From NCBI GenBank assembly GCA_034506175.1, contig JAPDQB010000021.1:37095-101094 (forward strand): a stretch of 64,000 nt of DNA, in the 5' to 3' direction. The DNA comes from a candidate division KSB1 bacterium (GTDB lineage: Bacteria > Zhuqueibacterota > Zhuqueibacteria > Zhuqueibacterales > Zhuqueibacteraceae). Positions 18,318 to 26,943 of this stretch are shown piece by piece. The notes below the pieces were generated by a model. The model did no database searches, was not told where the DNA came from, and saw nothing but the letters and a program-made list of their open reading frames with translations. The position numbers and the translations under genes were made by a program. Position 1 is the first letter of the stretch. Each line of letters opens with the position of its first letter.

Positions 18318-20051
18318 ATGGTTTTGCAATACGACGTTGTGATCGTTGGCGCCGGCGGCGCCGGTTGCCGCGCGGCTTTGGAAATTCCCGCAGGCGTTCG
18401 TTGTGCGGTCATCACGAAATTGTACCCGACGCGGTCGCACACGGCAGCGGCGCAGGGCGGCGTGTGCGCGGCGCTGGGCAATGAGGAGGAGGACAGTTGG
18501 GAATGGCACATGTTCGACACCGTGAAAGGCGGCGATTATCTCGGCGACCAGGACGCCATCGAGATTCTCACGCACGATGCGCCGCAAACGATTTACGAGC
18601 TGGAGCACATCGGCATGCCGTTTTCGCGCAATAAGGACGGCCGCATCGCGCAACGGCGTTTCGGCGGGCACACGCGCAATTTCGGCGAGGCCGCGGTGCA
18701 GCGCGCCTGCTTTGCCGCCGACCGCACCGGCCACATCATGCTGCACACGCTCCACGAAAATTGCGTCAAAAAAGGCGTCGAGTTTTTTTCCGAGTTCTTT
18801 CTCCTGGATGTTTTGATTGAAGACAATATCTGCCGCGGCGTGGTGGCGATGGATATTCGCACCTCGGAAATCCACACGTTTTATGCGAAGGCCGTGATGT
18901 TCGCCACCGGCGGCGCGTGCAGGGTTTTTCGCATCACTTCCAACGCGCATGGCCTGGTCGGCGACGGCATCGCGGTGGCATACAATCGCGGCGTGCCGAT
19001 TGAGGATCACGAGTTCGTGCAATTTCATCCGACCGGCCTTTACAAACTCGGTATTTTAGTCTCTGAAGCGGCGCGCGGGGAGGGCGGCATTTTGCGCAAT
19101 AAAAACGGCGAGCGCTTTATGGAACGCTACGCGCCGACGATCAAAGATCTCGCGCCGCGCGACGTGGTGAGCCGCTGTATTTACACCGAATTTCGCGAAG
19201 GTCGCGGCATCATTGGCGACGACGGCACGCAATACGTCCATCTCGATTTGACGCACTTGGGCAAAGAAGTGATTGACAAAAAATTGCCGGATGTGACGGG
19301 ATTCGCACGCACCTATCTCGGCGTCGAGCCGATCAAGGAACCGATTCCGATTCAGCCGACGGCGCATTACATCATGGGCGGTATTCCGACCGATCTCAAC
19401 GGACAGGTGCGGGCGAATCACAAAGACAAGCTGGTGACGGGCTTTTACGCAGCGGGTGAATGCGCCTGCGTTTCCGTGCATGGCGCGAATCGGCTCGGCA
19501 CCAACTCACTGCTGGATATCATCGTTTACGGCCGCCGCGCCGGCAAGGCGATGACGGAATATATTCGCGAGAATGACTTCGCGCCGCTGCCCAAAGACGC
19601 CGACAAACCGGTGCGCGAGAAGATCGAATGGATCAGCAAGAGCAACGGCAAGGAATCCGTCGCCGAATTGCGGCAAAAATTGCAAGACGAGATGATGGAC
19701 AAATGCTCGGTCTATCGCGACGAAAAAAGCTTGATGGCGGTTCGCGAAACCGTGCGCGAGTTGAAAGCCCGTTACCAAAATATTCACATCGATGATCGCA
19801 CGCGCACGTTCAACACCGATTTGCTGGATGCCATCGAACTTGGCTACTTGCTCGACAATGCCGAGATCATCGTGGAAGGCGCCTTGGCCCGCCAGGAAAG
19901 CCGCGGCGCGCATTATCGCGAGGATTATTCGAAGCGCGATGACAAGAATTGGCTGAAGCACACGTTTGCGTATAAAACGGAGAAGGGCGTTAAGTTGGAA
20001 TATAAGCCGGTGAAGATTACCAAATTTCAGCCGAAGGAGAGGAAATACTAA
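18318..20051 (+). CDS. sdhA: Succinate dehydrogenase flavoprotein subunit
   Basis: The 577-residue product has an N-terminal FAD motif V-G-A-G-G-A-G-C-R, the covalent-FAD histidine in R-S-H-T-A-A-A-Q-G-G, the active-site segment around H-P-T-G-L, and H-G-A-N-R-L-G-T-N-S-L-L-D with the catalytic arginine region. It oxidises succinate to fumarate in complex II; fumarate reductase activity is possible but the two anchors favour SDH. ATG 18318 is preceded by a purine-rich site. Only 3 bp separate it from a DUF4160 gene, which with DUF2442 is inserted between sdhA and sdhB. Confidence 0.95.
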   Translation: MVLQYDVVIVGAGGAGCRAALEIPAGVRCAVITKLYPTRSHTAAAQGGVCAALGNEEEDSWEWHMFDTVKGGDYLGDQDAIEILTHDAPQTIYELEHIGMPFSRNKDGRIAQRRFGGHTRNFGEAAVQRACFAADRTGHIMLHTLHENCVKKGVEFFSEFFLLDVLIEDNICRGVVAMDIRTSEIHTFYAKAVMFATGGACRVFRITSNAHGLVGDGIAVAYNRGVPIEDHEFVQFHPTGLYKLGILVSEAARGEGGILRNKNGERFMERYAPTIKDLAPRDVVSRCIYTEFREGRGIIGDDGTQYVHLDLTHLGKEVIDKKLPDVTGFARTYLGVEPIKEPIPIQPTAHYIMGGIPTDLNGQVRANHKDKLVTGFYAAGECACVSVHGANRLGTNSLLDIIVYGRRAGKAMTEYIRENDFAPLPKDADKPVREKIEWISKSNGKESVAELRQKLQDEMMDKCSVYRDEKSLMAVRETVRELKARYQNIHIDDRTRTFNTDLLDAIELGYLLDNAEIIVEGALARQESRGAHYREDYSKRDDKNWLKHTFAYKTEKGVKLEYKPVKITKFQPKERKY

Positions 20052-20054
20052 AAT

Positions 20055-20321
20055 ATGCCAACGGTGCTACAAATTCACGGTTGGAGACTGTTCTTCTTTG
20101 CGAACGAACGCAACGAGCCTATTCATATCCACTGTAACAAGGCGGAAGTCCGTTGTAAATTTTGGATTGATGTAGATGATTTCAATATCAGGATGGAATA
20201 TGGTTTGAACGCGTCTAATAGAGATTTACGAGAAATCAAAAAAATCATTTACGAGCATTTTGACGCCATTGTTGATGAATGGAACAAATTTCAGGAGCGC
20301 AAGCATGGAAAAGCTATATAA
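20055..20321 (+). CDS. DUF4160 protein, probable TA partner
   Basis: This 88-residue protein begins M-P-T-V-L-Q-I-H-G-W-R-L-F-F-F and continues with E-P-I-H-I-H-C, the DUF4160 signature. These proteins are usually paired with DUF2442 proteins, as here: the next gene starts inside its 3' end (17-bp overlap). The pair is thought to be TA-like, but this is not established. It is placed 3 bp after sdhA, and so it is co-transcribed with succinate dehydrogenase. A second, broken DUF4160 copy lies at 33486. Confidence 0.85.
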   Translation: MPTVLQIHGWRLFFFANERNEPIHIHCNKAEVRCKFWIDVDDFNIRMEYGLNASNRDLREIKKIIYEHFDAIVDEWNKFQERKHGKAI

Positions 20322-20589
20322 CATCAGTGACGTTTCTTTGAAAGGATATTTGCTTTCCTTCAAAGTCGACGGCATTTCGGTAACTTGCGATCTCGCGAGA
20401 ATTTCTAATGTCCTCGCAAAGGCAAGCAAAGAGCAAGTTGCCAATATGATTGTCGACCCGGTCGGAGTCGGATTTCACTGGCCGGCGCTCGACGAGGATT
20501 TATCGGTAAATGGGATATTGCGAGAACTGGGAATCAAGCTGCCTATTAGCGCGAAAGAAGAGATGACAGAGCGTGTTGAGTTGGTTTGA
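20305..20589 (+). CDS. DUF2442 protein, probable TA partner
   Basis: The 94-residue product contains the DUF2442 pattern: L-S-F-K-V-D-G-I-S-V-T-C-D-L at the N-terminus and G-V-G-F-H-W-P-A-L-D-E-D-L-S-V-N-G-I-L at the C-terminus. ATG 20305 follows CAGGAGCGC and overlaps the DUF4160 gene. Together they form a compact pair between sdhA and sdhB. In other genomes DUF2442 is often annotated as a DNA-binding, antitoxin-like partner. Confidence 0.85.
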   Translation: MEKLYNISDVSLKGYLLSFKVDGISVTCDLARISNVLAKASKEQVANMIVDPVGVGFHWPALDEDLSVNGILRELGIKLPISAKEEMTERVELV

Positions 20590-20645
20590 GCGCCTCATTT
20601 AAACTTTTATATAAACACGATAACATGGCGAGAAAAAGCGAGCTT

Positions 20646-21347
20646 ATGAACATCACTTTCAAAATTTTTCGATTCAACCCAGAAGTTGACAAGGCCTCAT
20701 ACTTCAAAGAATACAAGCTCGACGTGCCGCCGACGTACAGAATTCTCGACGCGCTGCATGACATTAAATGGAAGATGGACGGCACGCTGACGTTCCGGCG
20801 GGCTTGTGCGCACGGGGTGTGTGGCTCGGATGCGATGCTGATCAACGGCCGCAACCAGCTCGCGTGTCAAACCCTTGTGCAAGACCTGAAAACTGATTAT
20901 ATTACCGTAGAGCCGATGAAGAAGTACAAAGTCATCAAAGACCTTGTCGTTGAGATGCAGCCGTTTTATGACAATCTGAAACGCATCAAACCTTATTTTG
21001 TCGAGGGCGATCCGCCGCCGGCAAAGGAGCGGCTGCAAGACAACGACGACCGTGATTTCATCGACGAGGCAACCAAGTGCATTCTCTGCGGCGCCTGTAC
21101 GTCGTCGTGCCCCTCATTTTGGGCCGACCAGAAATTTTTGGGGCCGGCGGCATTGTTGAAAGCGTTTCGCTTCGTCTTCGATACGCGCGATGCGGCGGCG
21201 GACGAGCGGCTCGATATCGTCAATGACTCGCACGGCGTTTGGCGCTGCCATACGATTTTCAACTGCGTCGAAGCGTGCCCGAAAGAAATCAACATCACCA
21301 GCGCGATCAGCCACTTGAAAAAAAGACTGGTCTCGCGAAAGATTTGA
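20646..21347 (+). CDS. sdhB: Succinate dehydrogenase iron-sulfur subunit
   Basis: The product is about 233 residues. The N-terminal ferredoxin domain has C-A-H-G-V-C-G-S-D ... L-A-C; the third ligand position is Asp, as in E. coli SdhB. The C-terminal domain has C-I-L-C-G-A-C-T-S-S-C-P for the [4Fe-4S] cluster and C-H-T-I-F-N-C-V-E-A-C-P for the [3Fe-4S] cluster. It carries electrons from SdhA to quinone. ATG 20646 (M-N-I-T-F-K-I-F-R-F) fits the family; ATG 20625 would add seven residues. It lies 56 bp after the DUF2442 gene and is thus split from sdhA by a TA-like pair. Confidence 0.94.
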   Translation: MNITFKIFRFNPEVDKASYFKEYKLDVPPTYRILDALHDIKWKMDGTLTFRRACAHGVCGSDAMLINGRNQLACQTLVQDLKTDYITVEPMKKYKVIKDLVVEMQPFYDNLKRIKPYFVEGDPPPAKERLQDNDDRDFIDEATKCILCGACTSSCPSFWADQKFLGPAALLKAFRFVFDTRDAAADERLDIVNDSHGVWRCHTIFNCVEACPKEINITSAISHLKKRLVSRKI

Positions 21348-21439
21348 ACAATATATCACAGGCTGCGGTCAGAGGGAAATTTTCAGAATCGCCAAGAAGA
21401 TGGATTGAAAAGGAAAGTTTAAGAGAGGAGATTTAGGAC

Positions 21440-22558
21440 ATGGCCAAGCACAAAATCGGCTGGCTCCCCGGGGATGGAGTTGGCAGGGATGTGATGGAAG
21501 CAGCGCGAATTGTGCTCGATAAGTTAGGATTTGACGCCGAATATTATCACGGCGACATCGGCTGGAATTTTTGGTGCAAAGAAGGCAACGCACTGCCGCC
21601 GCGCACCGTGCAGATGTTGCGACAAACCGATGCCTGTCTCTTCGGCGCGATCACCAGCAAGCCGAAGGAAGAAGCGGAGAAAGATCTGGTTCCCGAGTTG
21701 CAAAGGAAGGGGCTGGTTTATCAAAGCCCCATTTTGCAACTGCGCCAGGAGTTCAATCTGCACACGAACATTCGGCCTTGCAAAGCTTATCCAGGCAACC
21801 CGCTCAATTATCGCGACGACATCAACGTGCTGGTTTTTCGCGAGAGCACGGAATGCTTGTACGTCGGCATCGAGTTTCATCCGGTGCCGGCGCCGGTATT
21901 GCAGGCTTTAATGGAATATCATCCTCGCGCGCGGCGCTATGCAGGCATCGATCCGAACGATATCGCGATCTCGACACGCGTGATGACGCGGCAGCGCTGC
22001 GAGGGCATCGCGCGCAGCGCCTTTGAATGCGCCAGGCGGCACGGCTATCGCTCGGTGACCGCGGTCGAGAAACCCAACGTCACGCGCGAGACCAGCGGCA
22101 TGCTCTTTCGCGAAGCGCGCAAGGTCGCCAAGCAATTTCCCGACATTGACTTCTACGAAGCCAATATCGATGCGATGTGCATGTGGCTGCTGAAGAATCC
22201 GCAGCACTACGGCGTGTTGTTGACGAGCAATCTGTTCGGCGATATTCTTTCAAAACTGTGCGCGCAATTGGTGGGCGGATTGGGCTTTGGTTGCAGCGCC
22301 AACATCGGCGACAATTACGCGCTCTTCGAGCCGATTCACGGTTCGGCGCCGAAATATGCGGGACAATATCGCGTCAATCCCATTGGCCTCATCCTGGCCG
22401 CGCGCATGATGCTCGACTATCTCAACGAAACGGAATTGGCGAATGCGCTTGAGACCGCCATCGCCAAGGTGATCCGTGACGGGAAAGTAAAAACTTATGA
22501 CATGGGCGGCGCCGCCTCGACGCTGGATATGGCTAATGCCATTGCCGAGCGACTTTGA
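21440..22558 (+). CDS. Isocitrate/isopropylmalate dehydrogenase family, probably NAD-isocitrate dehydrogenase
   Basis: The 372-residue product starts G-W-L-P-G-D-G-V-G. The substrate-binding region reads F-R-E-S-T-E-C-L-Y-V-G-I-E, where an S/N-T-E-x-L-Y pattern is typical of isocitrate dehydrogenases. The metal-binding part is L-F-G-D-I-L-S-K-L, and the NAD-binding part E-P-I-H-G-S-A-P-K-Y-A-G. With aconitase and succinate dehydrogenase nearby the TCA-cycle role is most likely; isopropylmalate (LeuB) or homoisocitrate activity cannot be ruled out. A clear GAGAGGAG site precedes ATG 21440. Confidence 0.85.
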   Translation: MAKHKIGWLPGDGVGRDVMEAARIVLDKLGFDAEYYHGDIGWNFWCKEGNALPPRTVQMLRQTDACLFGAITSKPKEEAEKDLVPELQRKGLVYQSPILQLRQEFNLHTNIRPCKAYPGNPLNYRDDINVLVFRESTECLYVGIEFHPVPAPVLQALMEYHPRARRYAGIDPNDIAISTRVMTRQRCEGIARSAFECARRHGYRSVTAVEKPNVTRETSGMLFREARKVAKQFPDIDFYEANIDAMCMWLLKNPQHYGVLLTSNLFGDILSKLCAQLVGGLGFGCSANIGDNYALFEPIHGSAPKYAGQYRVNPIGLILAARMMLDYLNETELANALETAIAKVIRDGKVKTYDMGGAASTLDMANAIAERL

Positions 22559-22637
22559 AAGATGGGCGGTGTCATCCCATCAATATAATTGTCTCATCGG
22601 GTGTTTAGCTGTTTGCGATAATATGGTTTGGTGAACA

Positions 22638-22991
22638 ATGGAAAGCTTGATAGCTGTCCTAGTAACTTTTGCGTTGATTGGCGGAACGGTTCTGTTGATT
22701 CTCGGCTTGTCCTCCTGGCTCGGCCCGAAGCGCAGGAATCCCGTGAAGGACACGCCGTTCGAATGCGGCTGGACGCCCATCGCCTTTCCCGGCGAAAGAT
22801 TAAACATCAGATTTTATTTGATCGCCATACTTTTTGTGCTCTTCGATATTGAGATAATTTTTCTGTTTCCCTGGGCGATTGTATTCCGCGAGCTTGGCCC
22901 GGTGGGATTTTTCAGCATGTTGACATTCATCGGTGTTTTGGTTCTTGGTCTTGTTTATGCATGGAAGCGAGGTGCTTTGGAATGGGAATGA
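22638..22991 (+). CDS. nuoA: NADH-quinone oxidoreductase subunit A
   Basis: The 117-residue protein has three transmembrane helices and the conserved F-E-C-G-W-T-P loop with L-N-I-R-F-Y-L-I-A-I-L-F-V-L-F-D-I-E typical of NuoA/ND3. It is part of the membrane arm at the quinone channel. It starts the complex I cluster. The start of nuoB overlaps its 3' end by 10 bases, so translation is coupled. Confidence 0.93.
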   Translation: MESLIAVLVTFALIGGTVLLILGLSSWLGPKRRNPVKDTPFECGWTPIAFPGERLNIRFYLIAILFVLFDIEIIFLFPWAIVFRELGPVGFFSMLTFIGVLVLGLVYAWKRGALEWE

Positions 22992-23458
22992 GAAATGTTC
23001 TTGGCGGCGATAATTTTTTCACGTCGCGATTGGATGAGCTCATTGGTTGGGCGCGAAAGTATTCGATTTTTCAATATCCCTTTGTCACCGCCTGTTGTGG
23101 CATGGAATATATGGCGTTGGCCGGTCCACAATATGATCTGGACCGTTTCGGCGCCGCGTTGCCGCGCTTTACGCCGCGCCAGGCCGACGTGCTTTTTGTG
23201 GTCGGCACCATCAGCCAAAAAATCGCGCCGATTATGCGCCGCGTTTATGATCAGATGTGTGAACCCAAGTGGGTGGTTGCCTTCGGCGTTTGCACCTGCA
23301 CCGGTGGTTTTTATAACAACTATTCCACCGTGCAAGGCATTGACACCATTGTGCCGGTGGATGTTTACATCCCCGGCTGCCCGCCGCGGCCGGAGACGGT
23401 GCTGCAAGGGGTGATGCTGCTGCAGGAAAAAATTCAAAAGCAGAGGCAGGAGTATTAA
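22982..23458 (+). CDS. nuoB: NADH-quinone oxidoreductase subunit B (copy 1)
   Basis: The 158-residue product has N2 cluster ligands in T-A-C-C-G-M-E-Y, G-V-C-T-C-T-G-G and P-G-C-P-P-R-P-E. It transfers electrons to quinone with NuoD. ATG 22982 overlaps nuoA. Compared with the second NuoB at 37617 it lacks about 20 N-terminal residues and has G-M-E-Y in place of A-I-E-M, so the two are clearly different paralogs. It is separated from nuoCD by 953 bp of decayed small genes. Confidence 0.93.
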   Translation: MGMRNVLGGDNFFTSRLDELIGWARKYSIFQYPFVTACCGMEYMALAGPQYDLDRFGAALPRFTPRQADVLFVVGTISQKIAPIMRRVYDQMCEPKWVVAFGVCTCTGGFYNNYSTVQGIDTIVPVDVYIPGCPPRPETVLQGVMLLQEKIQKQRQEY

Positions 23459-23477
23459 AAGTGAGGGGGAAAACAAT

Positions 23478-24081
23478 TTGGCTGAAAGAGGCAAAGCTCT
23501 TTTCAAATCGGTATGTCTCGGCAAGTGCAAAAGCCGCGACTTGCCGGCGCGATTGAATTTGTCCAGCCTCGCGCCGGAAATGAACCGGCTGTGGGAAGCG
23601 AGTGTTCGTGAGATTGCATCGGGCGTGGTTCGCGAGTACGGGGCGCTGTTGGTTTGGGAGCGCGAAAGATTGCGTTTGACGAACATTGTCGAAGGCGCAG
23701 ATGATAGGGCAGCAGTTTGTCGGCACCTTTCACACGCATCCGTATGCGAGCGGTTTGATGGGCATGGCGTTTAGTGGAGAAGATTTTGCAAGCGCGCTAG
23801 CCCACCGCGAGAATCTTTCAATTCTTCATTGTGGAGACAAAATAGTGGCGCTGGTGCGTACAGAATTGACCCCAAAGCGCTTTGAGGATGAACCTATTGA
23901 TGATGAGGCGAGAGAACTTGTAAGAAGGAATAGACGTGTGCTTTCCTTATCGGATGTGGTGCTAAAAATGAACGTCATATTCTGCCATGGCGCCGCGAGC
24001 GTGCGGCAGTTGGCTCGTCCACAAGAAAAAAGGCTTCTTTGCGCAAGGCCAGACGCCATACTCGCGAGGCCGCGATCTTGA
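23478..24081 (+). pseudogene. JAB/MPN-like metalloprotease domain gene, frameshifted
   Basis: An ORF from TTG 23478 reads to about N-I-V-E-G (near 23695) with a helix S-V-R-E-I-A-S-G-V-V-R-E-Y-G-A-L-L. The continuation lies one frame over: G-T-F-H-T-H-P-Y-A-S-G-L-M-G-M-A-F-S-G-E-D. The HxH-P followed by S-x-x-D is like a JAB/MPN zinc site. A single-base insertion near 23695-23705 would explain it. The last about 35 residues look like unrelated sequence. It sits between nuoB and nuoCD. Function unknown, probably dead. Confidence 0.55.
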
Positions 24082-24287
24082 TCGCGCCGGCGCCGGAACA
24101 TGGCTATTGGGCTTATTGTCCGGCAGTCAATGGCAAGGGCGTGTATGGAGAAACAATGGCCGAAGCAGAAAATAAAATGGCGTCTTATCTGAAGAGCCAG
24201 GGAAAGCTCGCTGCGCCAGGCAAGCGGTTGCCTAAAACCGGAGCGCGTGTTAAAAAAGTCAAAATCGCCGTGCCGTCATTGAAATAG
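24039..24287 (+). CDS. HicB-like antitoxin remnant or small protein
   Basis: The ORF of up to 82 residues has a HicB-like core: A-P-E-H-G-Y-W-A-Y-C-P-A-V-N-G-K-G-V-Y-G-E-T-M-A-E-A, then N-K-M-A-S-Y-L, and a basic tail. The N-terminus is uncertain because only TTG 24039 is available and it overlaps the preceding broken gene. No HicA toxin is seen. From 24288 to 24411 I see no other supported gene apart from a doubtful 32-codon basic ORF at 24295. Confidence 0.45.
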   Translation: MRKARRHTREAAILIAPAPEHGYWAYCPAVNGKGVYGETMAEAENKMASYLKSQGKLAAPGKRLPKTGARVKKVKIAVPSLK

Positions 24288-24411
24288 TATCGCCATGAAG
24301 AAATCAACTTCGCCAGGCCTCGCGCGGCAAGGCCGCAAGCAGGGTTCGGAAAAAGGTGCGCATGAAAATCGAAGCGCCGCTTTCGTAAATTGAAACTCAA
24401 ATCAATAACCC

Positions 24412-26361
24412 ATGTCCTTTCTCGAAAACATCGTTGCCCAATTTCCGGATAAAGTCAAAATCCTCCCGCATCCGCGCGGCGAGCACGTGCTGGAAGTGGA
24501 GCGCCATATTTTGCCGGCGCTTTGCGCCCATCTCAAAAATGAGCATGCGCCGCGGTTCAATTTTCTGATGGACTTGGCGGGCGTCGACTATTCCACCTTT
24601 GGTGCGCCAACGCAAGCCGCGGCCTATACTGGCGCCGCCGAGCCGGTGATTAAGCCAACGCCGCCACAGGACTCACGCAATGGCCGGCGCGAGCGTTTTG
24701 AAGTTGTCTACAATCTTTTCGCCTGGCCGGAAAAACTTCGCCTGCGCTTGCGCGTGCCGGTTCCGGAACTGGCGCCGGAGGTGCCGACGGTGAGCCATCT
24801 GTGGAGTGGCGCCAACTGGTTCGAGCGGGAAGTGTGGGATATGTTCGGCATTCGCTTCAAAGGCCATCCGGACCTGCGGCGGATTTTAATGTACGACGAA
24901 TTCAAAGGCCATCCGCTGCGCAAGGATTACCCCATCACACGCCGGCATCCCCTCGTCGATAATCAAAGGATGGCGCCAGATCAGAATAATGGCCGCCTGC
25001 CGTTTCGCATCAAACCTCCACAGTTCGGCAAAAACACCCAAAATATGCTGCTCAACATGGGGCCGTCGCATCCGGCGATGCACGGCGTCATTCACGTTTT
25101 GGTCGAGCTGGATGGCGAAAAAGTTGAAAGGGCGGACATCGGCATTGGCTATCTGCATCGTGCGTTTGAAAAAGACGCCGAGAATGTGACATGGACGCAA
25201 GTCTTTCCGTACACCGACCGTTTGAATTATGTTTCACCGCTCATCAACAACGTTGGCTACGCCATGGCGGTGGAAAAGGTGATGGGCCTGCAAATCACCG
25301 AGCGCTGCCAGTATCTCCGTGTGCTGATGTCGGAAATCTCGCGCCTCACCGACCACTTAACCTGCATTGGCGCGAACACCATGGAAGTCGGCGCCATGAC
25401 CGCTTTTCTCTATTTTGTCAAAGTGCGCGACATGCTTTACGAGCTGGTCGAAGAGATCACCGGCGCGCGGCTCACCGTTTCCTACGTTCGCGTCGGCGGC
25501 GTGAAGGCGGATTTGACGCCGGAATTTCCCCAGCATCTGCGCAAAATACTAGGCGAATGGCGGATCGCTATGGACGAAATGCACAAGCTGGTGACGCGCA
25601 ATCGCATCTTCGTGGACCGGATGAAAGGCGTCGGCGTCGTCAGCCAGGAAACCGCGATTGATTACGGCTTCACCGGCCCGTTTCTGCGCAGCACCGGCAT
25701 TGATTACGACGTTCGCAAAACCGAGCCCTACTCGGGGTACGACCAGTTTGATTTCGATATTCCTTATGGCCAATACGGCGACAACTATGACCGCTATTTG
25801 GTGCGCATGGAAGAAATGGAGCAAAGCGTGCGCATCATCGAACAGTGCATGGAGAAGCTGGAGAAGACTTCCGGTGCGCCGCTTAATGTGGATTATGAAG
25901 GCAAAGAGATTCCGGCCGATAAAATGGCTGATCTTGGCAAATTTGGCTATACCAAAGGTTTGCTACAAGTTCAAGCGTTAACCGACCCGACGCTTTCGGG
26001 CGGTAATGCCTGGCTGCGCCACAACATCTTTCCAGCGGATGCCAAAGGCGTGGTGCTCCCCGCCAAGGAAAAAACCTACGGCAGCATTGAAGGCCTCATG
26101 AATCACTTTATGCTGATTATGGAAGGCTACGGCATTCAACCGCCGTCCGGCGACGCCTATCAAGCCGTTGAAGGCGCCAATGGCGAATTGGGTTTTTATG
26201 TGATCAGCGACGGCAAAGACCGGCCCTATCGCGTGCGGGTAAGGCCGCCGTGTTTTACGCTGATGTCAGGATTTCACAAAATGATCGAAGGCGACATGGT
26301 GGCAGACATCATCGCCACATTCGGCACGGTGAATATGATTGCCGGAGAATTGGACCGATAA
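24412..26361 (+). CDS. nuoCD: NADH-quinone oxidoreductase subunits C and D, fused
   Basis: The product is 649 residues. Residues 1-190 are NuoC (E-R-E-V-W-D-M-F-G-I-R-F, H-P-L-R-K-D-Y-P). A linker to about 210 follows, then NuoD (N-M-G-P-S-H-P-A-M-H-G, H-R-A-F-E-K, N-Y-V-S-P). The fusion forms part of the hydrogenase-like core of the peripheral arm. The NuoD half lacks the CxxC pairs of NiFe hydrogenases. The NuoC part has a roughly 35-residue insertion (residues 63-97). Unfused nuoC and nuoD paralogs occur at 38235 and 40312. Confidence 0.94.
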   Translation: MSFLENIVAQFPDKVKILPHPRGEHVLEVERHILPALCAHLKNEHAPRFNFLMDLAGVDYSTFGAPTQAAAYTGAAEPVIKPTPPQDSRNGRRERFEVVYNLFAWPEKLRLRLRVPVPELAPEVPTVSHLWSGANWFEREVWDMFGIRFKGHPDLRRILMYDEFKGHPLRKDYPITRRHPLVDNQRMAPDQNNGRLPFRIKPPQFGKNTQNMLLNMGPSHPAMHGVIHVLVELDGEKVERADIGIGYLHRAFEKDAENVTWTQVFPYTDRLNYVSPLINNVGYAMAVEKVMGLQITERCQYLRVLMSEISRLTDHLTCIGANTMEVGAMTAFLYFVKVRDMLYELVEEITGARLTVSYVRVGGVKADLTPEFPQHLRKILGEWRIAMDEMHKLVTRNRIFVDRMKGVGVVSQETAIDYGFTGPFLRSTGIDYDVRKTEPYSGYDQFDFDIPYGQYGDNYDRYLVRMEEMEQSVRIIEQCMEKLEKTSGAPLNVDYEGKEIPADKMADLGKFGYTKGLLQVQALTDPTLSGGNAWLRHNIFPADAKGVVLPAKEKTYGSIEGLMNHFMLIMEGYGIQPPSGDAYQAVEGANGELGFYVISDGKDRPYRVRVRPPCFTLMSGFHKMIEGDMVADIIATFGTVNMIAGELDR

Positions 26362-26365
26362 ACGT

Positions 26366-26390
26366 AACCCAAACTGCCAGTCTGGGCTTT
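26366..26390 (+). repeat. Post-stop hairpin of the CAGAC family
   Basis: CCCAAACT-GCC-AGTCTGGG (one mismatch) begins 6 bases after the nuoCD stop. Related hairpins follow nuoD2 (41583), ETF-QO (43435) and the ArsC-like gene (59275). No strong T-run follows, so it may be a repeat rather than a true terminator. Confidence 0.5.
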
Positions 26391-26419
26391 ACTTCTTCGG
26401 AGGAGAACTGAATACTTTA

Positions 26420-26893
26420 ATGAGCCTGAAATTATCCTCGCAGTCCATGCAGCGCGTCAAGGAAGTGATGACGCATTATCCGAACAAGCAAGCGGCGTTG
26501 TTGCCGATTCTGCACATCGTGCAGGAGGAAATGGGTTACGTTCCCGAAGAGTTGGAAGCCGATATTGCGGAAATCGTTGAAGTGCCGGTCGTGAAGGTGC
26601 GAGAAGTTCTTTCATTTTATACGCTGTTCAATCGCCGGCCGGTTGGCAAATATCATATCCAAATGTGCCATACGATTTCCTGCACGCTTTGCGGCCATCG
26701 CGACCTGCTTAAATATATCAAACAAAAACTCGGCATCGACGTCGGCCAAACCACGCCGGACGGCAAGTACACCCTCAGCGTGGTCGAGTGTCTGGCGGCC
26801 TGCGAAACGGCACCGATGATGCAAATCAATGACAAATACTACGGCAATTTGACGCCACAAAGGATTGATGAAATTTTTGCGGGCTTGACGTAG
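26420..26893 (+). CDS. nuoE: NADH-quinone oxidoreductase subunit E
   Basis: The 157-residue thioredoxin-fold subunit carries the [2Fe-2S] cluster, with ligands in C-H-T-I-S-C and C-L-A-A-C-E. The N-terminal helix bundle (Q-A-A-L-L-P-I-L-H-I-V-Q-E-E-M-G) is standard. It forms the NADH-dehydrogenase module with NuoF and NuoG. ATG 26420 is the only start that gives normal family length; GGAGGAG lies about 15 bases upstream. Confidence 0.94.
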   Translation: MSLKLSSQSMQRVKEVMTHYPNKQAALLPILHIVQEEMGYVPEELEADIAEIVEVPVVKVREVLSFYTLFNRRPVGKYHIQMCHTISCTLCGHRDLLKYIKQKLGIDVGQTTPDGKYTLSVVECLAACETAPMMQINDKYYGNLTPQRIDEIFAGLT

Positions 26894-26943
26894 CGCCGAG
26901 ATCCAGTTTGCAAGAAATCAACGAAAACTTTTCATTTTTCGCC

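Noticed and set aside
24295..24393. 32-codon basic ORF before nuoCD
   Set aside because: No ribosome-binding site, promoter or similarity that I recognise; too short to claim.
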